Assembly (NCBI GenBank): GCA_035358815.1
Contig: DAOPQC010000002.1
Span: forward strand, 53,550 to 117,549
DNA: 64,000 nt
DNA from: Thermoanaerobaculales bacterium
GTDB taxonomy: Bacteria > Acidobacteriota > Thermoanaerobaculia > Thermoanaerobaculales > Sulfomarinibacteraceae
Reading direction: 5' to 3'
Shown here: positions 38,388-46,408 of the stretch, piece by piece
How positions within the stretch are numbered: position 1 is the stretch's first letter
How the letters are laid out: the number at the start of each line of letters is the position of its first letter
The notes under the pieces: model-generated
What the model saw: the letters and a program-made list of their open reading frames with translations, nothing else
Databases searched by the model: none
What the model was told of the DNA's origin: nothing
Translations under genes and position numbers: made by a program

Positions 38388-39785
38388 ATGAAGGTGTCGC
38401 AGGGGTTCCGCGGCCTCAGCCGGCGCGCCAAGCTCGCGCTCGCCTGGGACGTCGTCATGGTCTGGGTCGCGGTCATCAACCTGTCGCTGATCCTCTTCGA
38501 CCTCACCTACCTCTGGCTCCGGCCGACCTACCACCGCTACCTCCCGGTGGTGACCCGGATCTGGGACCCGGTCAAGGGGATCGAGCCCCACCCGCTGACG
38601 CAGGGCCTGCTGGACGAGATCGAGGCGACGTGGGCCGTGCTCGAGAGCGACCCGGGCTCGCCCGAGCTGACCACGCACCTCGAGCAACTGCGGGCGCTCA
38701 CGCTGCGGGTGTACCGCGAGAATCCCTTCGAGCGGGCCGGCCAGTCGGCCCGGCTCGACGTGCTCAAGCAGCGGCTCGCCGGCCAGGCCGGCGTGCCCCG
38801 CACCGACCTCGAGAACCCGCAGGTCCTCGAGCAGGCGGTGGCGGGGATGTGGCCGGAGGACCCGCAGGGGCTCCGGAGCCGGCTCGACCACCGGGACCCA
38901 CAGCTGGACCGCGCCCTCGAGCTGAACTACCAGCGCTCCTACGATCTCGGCGGCCGCCTCACCGATCACTTCTGGATGATCGACCTGCCCTTCCTGACGC
39001 TGTTCTGGATCGAGTTCGTCGTCCGCTGGTGGCTCGCGCTGCGCCGTCGCCTGGTGGCGAAGTGGTTCTTCTTCCCGATCCTCAACTGGTACGACCTGCT
39101 GGGGCTGGTCCCGCTCGCGTACTTCCGGGTCTTCCGCCTGCTTCGCGTGGTCTCGATGTACATGCGGCTGCGCCGCAGCGACCGCTCGGTGGTCGGCCGG
39201 GACGTGTTCAGCCGGGCCGTCGCCTACGTCTCCAACATCATCACCGAGGAGGTCTCCGACCGGGTGGCGGTGCGGCTGCTGTCGGAGCTGCGCGAGGAGA
39301 TCGAGGACGGGACCCACCGGAGGATCGTGCGATCGACCGTGGAGCCGCGGCTCGGCGAGGTCCGCCTGCTCCTCGCCGGGCAGATCCGGGCGGTTCTCGC
39401 CGACCCGAAGACGCTCGACAGCCTCCGGTCCCTGCTGAAGCTCAACCTGGATGCCGCGGTCGACGGTTCGCAGGCGCTGCAGGCGGTGCCGGTGCCCGGG
39501 GTGATCCTGAGGCCGCTCGTCCGCGCCACCGGGGAGGTCGTCCTGGACGCCACCATCGAGGCGATCACCGCCACCCTCGACTCCGCGGAGGGGCGGCGGG
39601 CGCTCGAGGAGCTGGCCTCGTCGGTCGTCGACGCCCTCGCCTACGGCCCGGGCCTGGCGGAAGTCGAGGGGCTGGCCAAGGAGGTCTCCCTCCACGTCAT
39701 CGACCACATGAAGGAGGTGGTGGCCGTGAAGAAGTGGGCGGCCCCCACCCCCGAGGCGCGCGAGCCCGACCCGGCGGCCTCGTGA
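38388..39785 (+). CDS. Membrane protein with voltage-sensor-like segment
   Basis: A 465-residue protein. A first membrane helix lies at about 22-42. A soluble domain, about 60-195, precedes a cluster of helices at about 200-260. These include FLTLFWIEFVVRWWLALRRR and the arginine-spaced helix YFRVFRLLRVVSMYMRLRR, which looks like the S4 voltage sensor and S1-S3 region of ion channels. No pore motif (such as TVGYG) follows. Instead the C-terminal 200 residues are amphipathic helical. It may be a sensor or a channel-derived scaffold. A TACAAT -10-like hexamer lies at 38356-38361, and the start ATG 38388 follows CCCCGGAGGCG. I know no named function. Confidence 0.8.
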   Translation: MKVSQGFRGLSRRAKLALAWDVVMVWVAVINLSLILFDLTYLWLRPTYHRYLPVVTRIWDPVKGIEPHPLTQGLLDEIEATWAVLESDPGSPELTTHLEQLRALTLRVYRENPFERAGQSARLDVLKQRLAGQAGVPRTDLENPQVLEQAVAGMWPEDPQGLRSRLDHRDPQLDRALELNYQRSYDLGGRLTDHFWMIDLPFLTLFWIEFVVRWWLALRRRLVAKWFFFPILNWYDLLGLVPLAYFRVFRLLRVVSMYMRLRRSDRSVVGRDVFSRAVAYVSNIITEEVSDRVAVRLLSELREEIEDGTHRRIVRSTVEPRLGEVRLLLAGQIRAVLADPKTLDSLRSLLKLNLDAAVDGSQALQAVPVPGVILRPLVRATGEVVLDATIEAITATLDSAEGRRALEELASSVVDALAYGPGLAEVEGLAKEVSLHVIDHMKEVVAVKKWAAPTPEAREPDPAAS

Positions 39786-40058
39786 CCCCCCTTCGATTCC
39801 GCCGGCCGGGCTGACGCCGGGCCGGCGCAATCGAAATCGAGAATCAGACGAATGAGGTCATGCGGTCGAGGCGGTGGAGACCGTCGCGCGCCTCCGCCTC
39901 CGTCGAGCCCGCTTTCGCGCCCGCTTCCGGATTGTGGACTCCCGGTTCGAGAAAGGTCGAAATTGGGCGCGGAATCCATGGCGGAAGCGGACGTCAATCC
40001 CCACACGAGCACGCTGGCGCTCGATACCACAATCGTAAATGAGGTGTAAACTCCGATC

Positions 40059-41165
40059 GTGCCAGAAGCCATCGCACCGCGCCGCATCCTGCACTGCGAC
40101 ATGGATGCGTTCTACGCCGCGGTCCACATGCGCGACGACCCGACGCTGCGCGGCAAACCGGTGGTGGTGGGCGGCGACCCAGCCGGCCGCGGGGTCGTCG
40201 CCGCCGCCTCCTACGAGGCGCGCGCCTTCGGCATCCACTCCGCGATGCCCGCGGCCAGGGCGCTCCGGCTGTGCCCCGAGGCGGTCTTCCTGCGCCCCGA
40301 TTTCCGGCGCTACGTCGCGGAGTCGGAGAAGATCCTGGCCACCATCCGCGACTACTCACCCGTGGTCCAGCCGATGTCCCTCGACGAGGCCTACGTCGAC
40401 GTCACAGACCACCTCGGCAGCTTCCCCTCGGCGACGGCGGTCGCGGTCGACATCAGGCGCCGGGTCTCTGGCGAGCTTCGGCTCACCGTGAGCGTGGGTG
40501 TCGGGCCCAACAAGCTGGTCGCCAAAATCGCCTCCGACCACCGCAAGCCGGACGGCCTGACTGTGGTGCCCCCGCGCCGCGTGATGGCCTTCCTCGCGCC
40601 GCTTCCGGTGCGCCGCCTGCACGGCGTCGGGCCCTCCTCCGAGCGGGCGCTGCAGGCGATGGGGATCGCCACCGTCACCGAGCTGCGAGCGCTGTCTCTC
40701 GACCAGCTCCTGGCCCGCTTCGGGAGCTGGGGCCGGACCCTGTTCCAGTACGCCCGCGGCATCGACGGCCGGCCGGTTCGGACCGAGCACGTCCGCAAGA
40801 GCCTCGGCACCGAGCGGACCTTCGCGCGCGACCTCGCCGACCCCCGCGCGATCGACGCCGTCCTCGACGAGATGGCCGCCGAGGTCGCGAGCGGGCTCGA
40901 GCACCGGCGGCTCGCCGCCGGCACGATCACGGTCAAGGTCCGCTACCCGGACTTCGCGACCCACACCCGTTCGATGAGCCTGGCCGTCCCCACTCCCGCC
41001 GCACCGGTCATCGCGAGCTGTGCGCGCGTGCTCGTGCGCCGCACCGACGCCGCCGCCCGCGCGGTCCGCCTGCTCGGGGTCAGCGCCAGCGGCCTGATCC
41101 CCTGCGACCACGAGCAGCTGGCGCTCTTTGACCCTGCCCCCGCCCACCCAGCGGATAGGATCTAG
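40059..41165 (+). CDS. dinB: DNA polymerase IV (Y-family)
   Basis: A 368-residue error-prone translesion polymerase. The catalytic carboxylates are in HCDMDAFYAAV (Asp) and MSLDEAYVDVT (Asp-Glu). The YEARAFGI and SVGVGPNKLVAKIASDHRKP palm motifs are intact, as are the HhH thumb (LPVRRLHGVG) and the little-finger domain. The start is GTG 40059 without a Shine-Dalgarno; a TAAACT hexamer ends six bases before it. No recognisable LexA box was found. The last codons and the TAG stop lie inside a copy of a dispersed repeat (from about 41139), so the natural C-terminus, including any beta-clamp motif, may have been replaced. QLALFDPA just before the end could still be a clamp-binding peptide. Confidence 0.95.
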   Translation: MPEAIAPRRILHCDMDAFYAAVHMRDDPTLRGKPVVVGGDPAGRGVVAAASYEARAFGIHSAMPAARALRLCPEAVFLRPDFRRYVAESEKILATIRDYSPVVQPMSLDEAYVDVTDHLGSFPSATAVAVDIRRRVSGELRLTVSVGVGPNKLVAKIASDHRKPDGLTVVPPRRVMAFLAPLPVRRLHGVGPSSERALQAMGIATVTELRALSLDQLLARFGSWGRTLFQYARGIDGRPVRTEHVRKSLGTERTFARDLADPRAIDAVLDEMAAEVASGLEHRRLAAGTITVKVRYPDFATHTRSMSLAVPTPAAPVIASCARVLVRRTDAAARAVRLLGVSASGLIPCDHEQLALFDPAPAHPADRI

Positions 41166-41345
41166 GATCTAGGATCCAGGATCTGGGGGATAGGGCCCCA
41201 CCCCCGCCCGCTCTTGGCACGGCGGCTTGCCACGGCGAAGTGCGGAGCACGACGCCGGGAGTCGCAGGCGACCTGTCACGGCGAAGTCGAAGGCGACGAG
41301 GGAAGCCGGATCCGCGCCCGAGCCGTCCCCGTTCCCGTTCTCGAA
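41139..41345. repeat. GGATCT/GGGGATAGGG module with CCCGTT tract overlapping dinB end
   Basis: The segment CCACCCAGCGGATAGGATCT, reaching the TAG at 41163-41165, is almost identical to 26830-26855. GGATCTAGGATCTAGGATCC repeats then lead to GGGGGATAGGGCCCC, and a short CCCGTT tract is at 41324-41342. The stretch between, 41220-41310, repeats a CACGGCGAAG motif also seen at 18254 and 41278. No gene is supported in it. Confidence 0.75.
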
Positions 41346-41393
41346 CTCCCTACCCGCCTCAAATGACGAGACGCCCGCCGTACAATTCCCGCC

Positions 41394-41891
41394 ATGCGCC
41401 GCCTCGACCTCCGCTCCCGCCGCTGGCTGGCCGTGGTCGCGCTCGCGGCCGCCGTGTACTGCGCGGGGATCGTGCTCGCGCCGTGGCTCGAGCAGCACGG
41501 GGCGGCGGCCGGCTCGTGGCTGCGGCTCGCCTTCGCGCCCACCTGCCACCAGCAGGCGGACCGCTGCCTCGACCTGGGCCCGGGCAAGCTGGCGGTGTGC
41601 GCGCGCTGCGCCGGCCTCTACGCGGGCGGCCTGCTCGGGCTGCTGGCCACCGTCGTGACCGGGGTCCGCTGCCGGCCCTCGCTGCGCGCTCTCGTCGCCG
41701 CGGCGGCGCCCACCCTGCTCGACGTCGCGGCCGGCGCGGTCGGGTTGCCGGCCCTGCCCAACTGGCCGCGCTTCGCGGTCGCCCTGGTCCCGGGGACGGT
41801 CCTCGGCCTGCTGCTCGCCGACGCGATCGCGGACCTCGCGGCGCACGTCGGCCGCCCCGGCGAGCGCCCCCGGCGCGATCCCGTACAATAG
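41394..41891 (+). CDS. DUF2085 membrane protein
   Basis: A 165-residue integral membrane protein of the DUF2085 family. The signature cysteine/histidine motif is clear: APTCHQQADRCLDLG followed by LAVCARCAGLYAGGLLG, which looks like a metal or heme-binding site at the membrane face. Four membrane helices are predicted. The function of the family is unknown. A TACAAT hexamer (41381-41386) ends seven bases before ATG 41394 and no Shine-Dalgarno is present, so translation is probably leaderless. A second TACAAT at 41884-41889 lies at its 3' end, before the next gene. Confidence 0.87.
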   Translation: MRRLDLRSRRWLAVVALAAAVYCAGIVLAPWLEQHGAAAGSWLRLAFAPTCHQQADRCLDLGPGKLAVCARCAGLYAGGLLGLLATVVTGVRCRPSLRALVAAAAPTLLDVAAGAVGLPALPNWPRFAVALVPGTVLGLLLADAIADLAAHVGRPGERPRRDPVQ

Positions 41892-41912
41892 GGTTCGCCC
41901 AAGGAGGACTCG

Positions 41913-42491
41913 ATGAACGGCCAGGCCCCTTCGATGCTCAAGCCGGCGCTGATCGCCGGCGCGGCCTTCGGCGTCGCCGGAGCGATCCCGGTGATCAACT
42001 GGATCAACTGTGCCTGCTGCGCGCTGATCATCGGCTGCGGCTTCGTCGCGGCCTGGTTGCTCTCCCGCGGCAGCAAGGCCGCCGGGGCCGGCTTCACCGT
42101 CGGCAACGGCGCCGTGGTCGGGCTCGCCTCGGGAGTGATCTACGGCATCGTCACCGGGATCGTCAGCGCCGTGCTCACCAATCTGCTCGGCGTCGGCGAC
42201 TTCGAGGACATCGTCGAGCAGCTCGAGGGCATCGGCACGATGGACCCCGACGTCCTGGACCAGGTCAGTCGGTTCATGGACTCGACCGGCCCGAGCGTGC
42301 TCGCGCTGGCCGGGATCTTCTTCTCGATCGTGCTCGGAGTGATCTTCGGCACCATCGGCGGGCTGATCGGCGGCGCGGTGTTCAAGCATCAGGCGCCGCC
42401 CGCGACGGCGGTCGACGCGGCCGGGTGGCCTGCGACCAAGTCGCCGCCAGTGGATCAGCCGCCGCTTCCACCGGTGCAGCCGGCTCCGTAG
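41913..42491 (+). CDS. Glycine-rich membrane protein, unknown
   Basis: A 192-residue membrane protein with four hydrophobic segments: GAAFGVAGAIPVINWINCAC, a Cys-containing second helix, GAVVGLASGVIYGIVTGI and GIFFSIVLGVIFGTIGGLIG. A short acidic amphipathic loop (FEDIVEQLEGIGTMDPDVLDQ) lies between helices three and four, and the tail is Pro-rich. It resembles DUF5518/DUF4199-like uncharacterised proteins, without a firm match. The start ATG 41913 has a strong AAGGAGGA. A TACAAT hexamer at 41884-41889 may be its promoter. It is convergent with the nrfD-like gene, with 42 bp between the stops. Confidence 0.82.
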   Translation: MNGQAPSMLKPALIAGAAFGVAGAIPVINWINCACCALIIGCGFVAAWLLSRGSKAAGAGFTVGNGAVVGLASGVIYGIVTGIVSAVLTNLLGVGDFEDIVEQLEGIGTMDPDVLDQVSRFMDSTGPSVLALAGIFFSIVLGVIFGTIGGLIGGAVFKHQAPPATAVDAAGWPATKSPPVDQPPLPPVQPAP

Positions 42492-42533
42492 CCGAGGCGC
42501 CTCCACCGGTCGACGACGGTCAGCGCGCCCGTT

Positions 42534-43724
42534 TCAGGCGGGATCGCGCGGCGGCGCCGGCTCCGGCCACGGCGGCAGCAGCCGGATCAGCAGCGCCAGG
42601 ATCACGAACGGCAGGACCATCAGCAGGATGGCCGGCAGCAGGCCCTCACGGGTGGCGAAGCCCATCTTGTAGACGGTGTATCCGAGGAAGGACTTGGAGA
42701 ACAGCTGGCCACCGATGACCACGTTCCAGCGCATGGCGAAGATCCCGATCAGGGTCAGCACCCCCGCGACCGCGTACAGAGCCTTGCGCGCCCGGTCGCC
42801 GAGCCGGACCAGCTGGGCGAGCGCGAGCAGGCCGAGCGGCACCAGGGTGCCGACGATGATCTGCAGGAGGATCTGGGACCCGAACAGCCGAGTCTTGACC
42901 ATGAAGTCGAGGCTCTTGAACGACTCGTCGGCCTCGTAGATCCGGTGCACGAGGTCGAGCAGCTCGAGGCTGAAGTCGATCAGGAAGGCATAGAACAGGT
43001 AGCGCGCAACCGTGTCGAGACAGCGCATGTCGATGGCCGTGCGCCGGACCCAGGACACCAACATGTACAGCAGCAGGACCAGGGCGATGCCCGAGACCAT
43101 CGCCGAGAACAGGAACACCACCGGCATCATCGGCGTCGACCACCAGGGATTGGCCTTGACCGAGCCGAAGATGAAGCCGACGTACCCGTGGAGCAGGAAG
43201 GCTGATGGGATCCCGACGATGGTGACGAAGCGCCCAACCCGGTCGTCGATCTCGAGCGAGCGCGGGCTGATGTTGTCGGAGCCGAGCGCCATCGCGCGGT
43301 AGATGAAGCGCAGCGCCCCGGTTTGCGACCGCGCCTGGAGCACGATGTCCCGCCGGTAGTCGAGCCAGATCTCGACGACCAGCACGGCCATCAGGTACCA
43401 CAGGTAGACGAAGCCGAACATCGCCATCGCCGACGTCGTGTGCGGCGTCAGGTACATCTCGAACGACCGCTCGGGATGGCCGAGGTGGAGCTGGAGCGGC
43501 AGCGGCGCCACCAGCAGGAACGCCAGCGCCGTGAGCAGTGCAAGCCGGTAGGTCGGGCGGACCTCCTCGACCTTGAACACCCGCTCGAGCGAAGCGAGGA
43601 TGAAGGCGCCAGCCACCAGCCCGGTGATGAAGGGGTAGAGCACGATGAGGACGCTCCACTGGAGCTCGACCTCGTTCGGGTACATGAAGCCTTCGACCTG
43701 GCTGAGCAGGGTCGCGACCTCCAT
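42534..43724 (-). CDS. nrfD: NrfD/PsrC-type quinone-interacting membrane subunit
   Basis: A 396-residue integral membrane protein of the NrfD/PsrC family, the quinone-oxidising or -reducing anchor of many respiratory complexes. About nine to ten helices are visible. The N-terminal YPFITGLVAGAFILASLERV and the LHLGHPERSFEMYLTPHTTSAM segment match the family's quinone-site region. It carries no cofactors itself. ATG 43722-43724 has GGGGAG upstream and lies nine bases after the ferredoxin stop. With the two upstream genes it forms a CCG-type unit like NrfBCD, lacking a catalytic oxidoreductase subunit. Electrons would pass between the quinone pool, ferredoxin subunit and tetraheme cytochrome. 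Confidence 0.92.
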   Translation of the reverse strand: MEVATLLSQVEGFMYPNEVELQWSVLIVLYPFITGLVAGAFILASLERVFKVEEVRPTYRLALLTALAFLLVAPLPLQLHLGHPERSFEMYLTPHTTSAMAMFGFVYLWYLMAVLVVEIWLDYRRDIVLQARSQTGALRFIYRAMALGSDNISPRSLEIDDRVGRFVTIVGIPSAFLLHGYVGFIFGSVKANPWWSTPMMPVVFLFSAMVSGIALVLLLYMLVSWVRRTAIDMRCLDTVARYLFYAFLIDFSLELLDLVHRIYEADESFKSLDFMVKTRLFGSQILLQIIVGTLVPLGLLALAQLVRLGDRARKALYAVAGVLTLIGIFAMRWNVVIGGQLFSKSFLGYTVYKMGFATREGLLPAILLMVLPFVILALLIRLLPPWPEPAPPRDPA

Positions 43725-43733
43725 CGACTCCCC

Positions 43734-44501
43734 CTAGCGCACCGACCCGTCGAGGCCGGCGTAGAAGACCTTCGCTCCGGTCGCCATCTGCGGTTTGAGG
43801 ACGTGGACCGCGTGCTCGCGCAGGAAGCCGTGGATCGGATCGGAGGGGTTCTTGAGGTCGCCCAGCGCGCGGGCTCCCGTCGGGCAGACCTCGCAGCAGG
43901 CGGTGGTCAGCCCCCGCGTGATGCGGTGGTAGCACAGCGTGCACTTGTCGACGGTCTGCGAACGCGGGTCGATGAAGCGGCTGCCGTACGGGCAGGCCTG
44001 GACGCAGTAGCGGCATCCCAGGCAGTAGGTCGTGTCGACCAGCACCACGCCGTCAGGGCTGACGAAGGTGGCGCCCACCGGGCAGACCTGGACGCACGGC
44101 GAGTGCGCGCACTGGTTGCAGAGCTTGGGCACGAAGAAGTCCTTGGAGCCGGCTCCGGGCTCGTCGCGCTCGGGGAAGCCATCGTAGCCGCCGTTGGGCG
44201 AGTCGACGTGCGGTCGATCGGTGTCGCCCTCGGGCAGTTGGTAGCGCTCGACCCAGGTCCGGAAGTAGAGCGGCTCCAGCGGAACGTCGTTCTCGGCCTT
44301 GCAGGCGCGGACGCAGTTGCCGCAGCCGATGCAGCGGCCGATGTCGATCGCCATCGCCCACCAGTGGCCCTCGACGTCATAGCCCGGCGCCTGCTCGGGC
44401 GCGCCGGCCAGCACCCACTTGAGCGCGCCTGCCGCCGCGCCGGAGGCGATGAGGAGAACCCTCCCGCTGCCGATCAGGAACTCGCGTCGGTCCGTGGGCA
44501 T
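43734..44501 (-). CDS. nrfC: Four-cluster 4Fe-4S ferredoxin subunit (NrfC/PsrB/DmsB type)
   Basis: A 255-residue iron-sulfur protein with four [4Fe-4S] motifs: CIGCGNCVRACKAEND, CNQCAHSPCVQVCPVG, CLGCRYCVQACPYG and CTLCYHRI...CCEVCPTG. The N-terminus has TDRREFLIGSGRVLLIASGA, a twin-arginine signal, so it acts on the outer face of the inner membrane. ATG 44499-44501 is favoured because GAGGGG lies eight bases upstream; a GTG two codons earlier overlaps the upstream stop. It relays electrons between NrfD and a partner, here most likely the tetraheme cytochrome encoded just upstream. Confidence 0.94.
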   Translation of the reverse strand: MPTDRREFLIGSGRVLLIASGAAAGALKWVLAGAPEQAPGYDVEGHWWAMAIDIGRCIGCGNCVRACKAENDVPLEPLYFRTWVERYQLPEGDTDRPHVDSPNGGYDGFPERDEPGAGSKDFFVPKLCNQCAHSPCVQVCPVGATFVSPDGVVLVDTTYCLGCRYCVQACPYGSRFIDPRSQTVDKCTLCYHRITRGLTTACCEVCPTGARALGDLKNPSDPIHGFLREHAVHVLKPQMATGAKVFYAGLDGSVR

Positions 44502-44503
44502 GG

Positions 44504-44971
44504 TCACGTCCCCTCGAGGCGTGGCGCGTGCGCGGCGTGGCAGACGTCGCAGGGCTCACCGCCGGCGTGGTCATCAGGTTCGACCTGGGAAAACCCGGCC
44601 GGCTTGGCCATGGCCGGAAGGTGGCACCGGAGGCAGATCGTGCCCCCATCCGGGAGCGCCGGCGCCTGGTCAGATGGCTCGGCGGCGTGCCGTGCAAGCG
44701 GTCCGTGGCAGGCCTCGCAGCGGATGGTCTCGTGGCCGCCCCCAGCGCGGCTCGCCGCGACGTCGTCGTGGCACTCGCCGCACGCCGCCGCGCCGGCGTG
44801 GACGAGCGGCCGCTGCCGGTTGTCGTCGAGTGCCCCGGCCCGATAGTGGCCCCAGACCCCGAAGTCCTCCGGCACCAGCAGTCCCCTGGCCACCGCGAAC
44901 AGGCCCAGCCCGACCGCGAACATCGCCGCCATCCGTAGCAGGTGCTCGAAGTCCTTGAACCGGTGCGACAT
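44504..44971 (-). CDS. Membrane-anchored tetraheme cytochrome c
   Basis: A 155-residue cytochrome with an uncleaved N-terminal membrane helix at about 12-32 and four CXXCH motifs at about residues 64, 85, 113 and 141 (CGECH, CEACH, CLRCH, CDVCH). Two extra histidines near each could be distal ligands, as in NrfB/cytochrome c7-like electron carriers. The start ATG 44969-44971 follows AAGGGGCGGG; the longer upstream frame is not protein-like. It is the first gene of the operon with the ferredoxin and NrfD subunits. It probably delivers electrons to, or takes them from, soluble or outer-membrane cytochromes such as those encoded divergently at 46-48 kb (inference). Confidence 0.93.
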   Translation of the reverse strand: MSHRFKDFEHLLRMAAMFAVGLGLFAVARGLLVPEDFGVWGHYRAGALDDNRQRPLVHAGAAACGECHDDVAASRAGGGHETIRCEACHGPLARHAAEPSDQAPALPDGGTICLRCHLPAMAKPAGFSQVEPDDHAGGEPCDVCHAAHAPRLEGT

Positions 44972-45179
44972 GCCCGCCCCTTTCGGGTGGGATGGAGGTC
45001 GTCGGGCGCGATCCGCGCGCCGCGGCGTCACCGTCGAACAAACCCTGAGCCGACGTCCGAATGATACCCCAGGCGTCACGCGACGGCCCTGCCACTCACC
45101 CCAGACAGCGCGACGTCGAGCCGCGCTGTTCGGGCAGCGGCCTCCGCGTGATCGCGGACCGCTGTGGCCGCCGCCCCTC

Positions 45180-45196
45180 TGTCTCACCACGAGACA
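45180..45196. repeat. GTCTC-N5-GAGAC palindrome, copy 1
   Basis: TGTCTCACCACGAGACA is a near-identical partner of 45310-45326, exactly 130 bp away, in the same intergenic region. It could be an operator for the divergent cytochrome genes. Confidence 0.45.
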
Positions 45197-45308
45197 CCCG
45201 ACAGCCCGCCGCTTCTGTGACCCTGGACACAGCCAACTTGTTTAGTGACTTCACATTCGTCATCACGGATGTCGTTCACTCAGAAATCAACTGTCGCATT
45301 GTCTCAGA

Positions 45309-45327
45309 GTGTCTCACGACGAGACAC
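45309..45327. repeat. GTGTCTC-N5-GAGACAC palindrome, copy 2
   Basis: GTGTCTCACGACGAGACAC is a perfect 7-bp inverted repeat with a five-base spacer. A third half-site, GTCTCAGA, lies directly before it (45301-45308). See copy 1. Confidence 0.45.
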
Positions 45328-45507
45328 GAACCCTCGTTGCCAGGAGTGGAGTCGTAACTGCAATCTCCAAAGGAAGTTAGCGTGCACACCCCCAGTCGGC
45401 CCGGGTCTGGCTCGAGCTTCTACCTCCTGACGGACTCGCGGGTGACCGAGGGGTGTAAGTTGTTTGTTAATGCCAATTGACTGCAGCGATCGAGTCGCTG
45501 TCAATCG

Positions 45508-45759
45508 ATGGCACGATTCGTGCTTTACCGCGAAGCCACGCAAGAAGTAAGGGTCGAGCGAAGCCCAGGCGGCCCAACCAGAGGGGGGTGGATCGAGGTG
45601 ATGGGGCACCGCTGGACATGTGTTGGGATCGTCGCAGCTGCCTCGCGGCAGCGGCGGCGCTTCACTTCGCCGAGTCCACCCGCGCTCGCCGACATCGGGC
45701 CACGCCGCGGCGGCTGCGGCTTCTGCCGCACCCGCCTGGAGGTCTCGATGCCGATCTAG
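45508..45759 (+). CDS. Possible small hypothetical protein
   Basis: An open frame of 83 residues starting MARFVLYREATQEVRVER, with GGWIEVMGHRWTCVGIV next and CGFCRTRLEV near the end. The first half looks like a small beta-strand domain, so it may be real. There is no Shine-Dalgarno, however, and the second half is basic and low in complexity. Codon use is less GC3-biased than in neighbouring genes. It lies in the 870-bp gap between the tetraheme cytochrome and the DUF2231 gene. No other gene is supported there. Confidence 0.3.
   Translation: MARFVLYREATQEVRVERSPGGPTRGGWIEVMGHRWTCVGIVAAASRQRRRFTSPSPPALADIGPRRGGCGFCRTRLEVSMPI
45509..45524 (+). promoter_or_regulatory. Sigma54-like promoter match
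   Basis: TGGCACG-N4-GTGCT fits the -24/-12 sigma54 consensus (TGGCACG-N4-TTGCT), with the required ten bases between GG and GC and one mismatch. It lies about 315 bp before the DUF2231-cytochrome-porin genes and overlaps the start of a doubtful small frame, so it may be chance. Confidence 0.25.
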
Positions 45760-45838
45760 ACGCACCCTCATGACCCTCACCTTCCGCGTTGCCTGATTTC
45801 GGCGCGGGTTTCGCTCCGCGCAGTCAAGGAGGAGTCCG

Positions 45839-46390
45839 TTGGAGGTCGCACTTTCGCTCACGGCGCTGCCAAACCTGCATCCGGCCCTGGTCCACTTTCC
45901 GGTCGCGCTGCTTCTGACCGCGCTCGGGTTCGACGTTGCCTGCCTGGCCTTCCGGCGCCACCGGTGGTTCGACTGGGCCGCACTGTCGCTGTACCTGCTC
46001 GGAACCGTCTCCGCAGGCGCCACCTACCTCTCCGGGCGCCAGGCCGCCAACTCCATCCGTGGCCTCAGTGGGCCAGTGGAGACCGCGGTGTGGGACCACG
46101 GAGACAGCGCCCTGCTCATGCTCGCTGCGTTCATCGTCGTCGGCGGCATTCGCCTCACGGCTTCATGGCGCGAGCGCACGGCGCCCCGGGTGCGACTCAC
46201 GCCGCTCCGGGTCTTCGGCCTGGCGGCGGCCCTCGTCGCGCAGGGCCTTCTATTCTGGACGGCCGACCAAGGCGGCGCGCTCGTGTACCGCCACGGCGTC
46301 GCGGTGGCCAGGCCAGTTCCAGACGCTCCCCTCACGACCGCTACCACCATGTCCCAGGCGGCGGTACCGCCTGAAATCCCATCCCGATAA
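45839..46390 (+). CDS. DUF2231 membrane protein
   Basis: A 183-residue inner-membrane protein with the DUF2231 signature LPNLHPALVHFPVALLLTALGFD, four membrane helices and conserved His residues (HPALVHFP, WDHGDSALL) that could bind heme or metal. DUF2231 proteins frequently accompany c-type cytochromes and copper proteins. The start is TTG 45839, supported by AAGGAGGA seven bases upstream; no ATG is available nearby. The cytochrome-porin gene starts 18 bp after its stop with its own Shine-Dalgarno, so they form an operon. A role in electron delivery to the outer-membrane cytochrome is inferred from context only. Confidence 0.85.
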   Translation: MEVALSLTALPNLHPALVHFPVALLLTALGFDVACLAFRRHRWFDWAALSLYLLGTVSAGATYLSGRQAANSIRGLSGPVETAVWDHGDSALLMLAAFIVVGGIRLTASWRERTAPRVRLTPLRVFGLAAALVAQGLLFWTADQGGALVYRHGVAVARPVPDAPLTTATTMSQAAVPPEIPSR

Positions 46391-46408
46391 CACTTCAAGG
46401 AGAACCAC

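Noticed and set aside
40021..40058. LexA/SOS box before dinB
   Set aside because: I looked for CTG-N10-CAG or GTTC-type boxes in the upstream region and saw none.
45304..46023. 239-codon minus-strand frame between the cytochrome operons
   Set aside because: It overlaps the start of the DUF2231 gene and the palindromes, and has no protein-like features.
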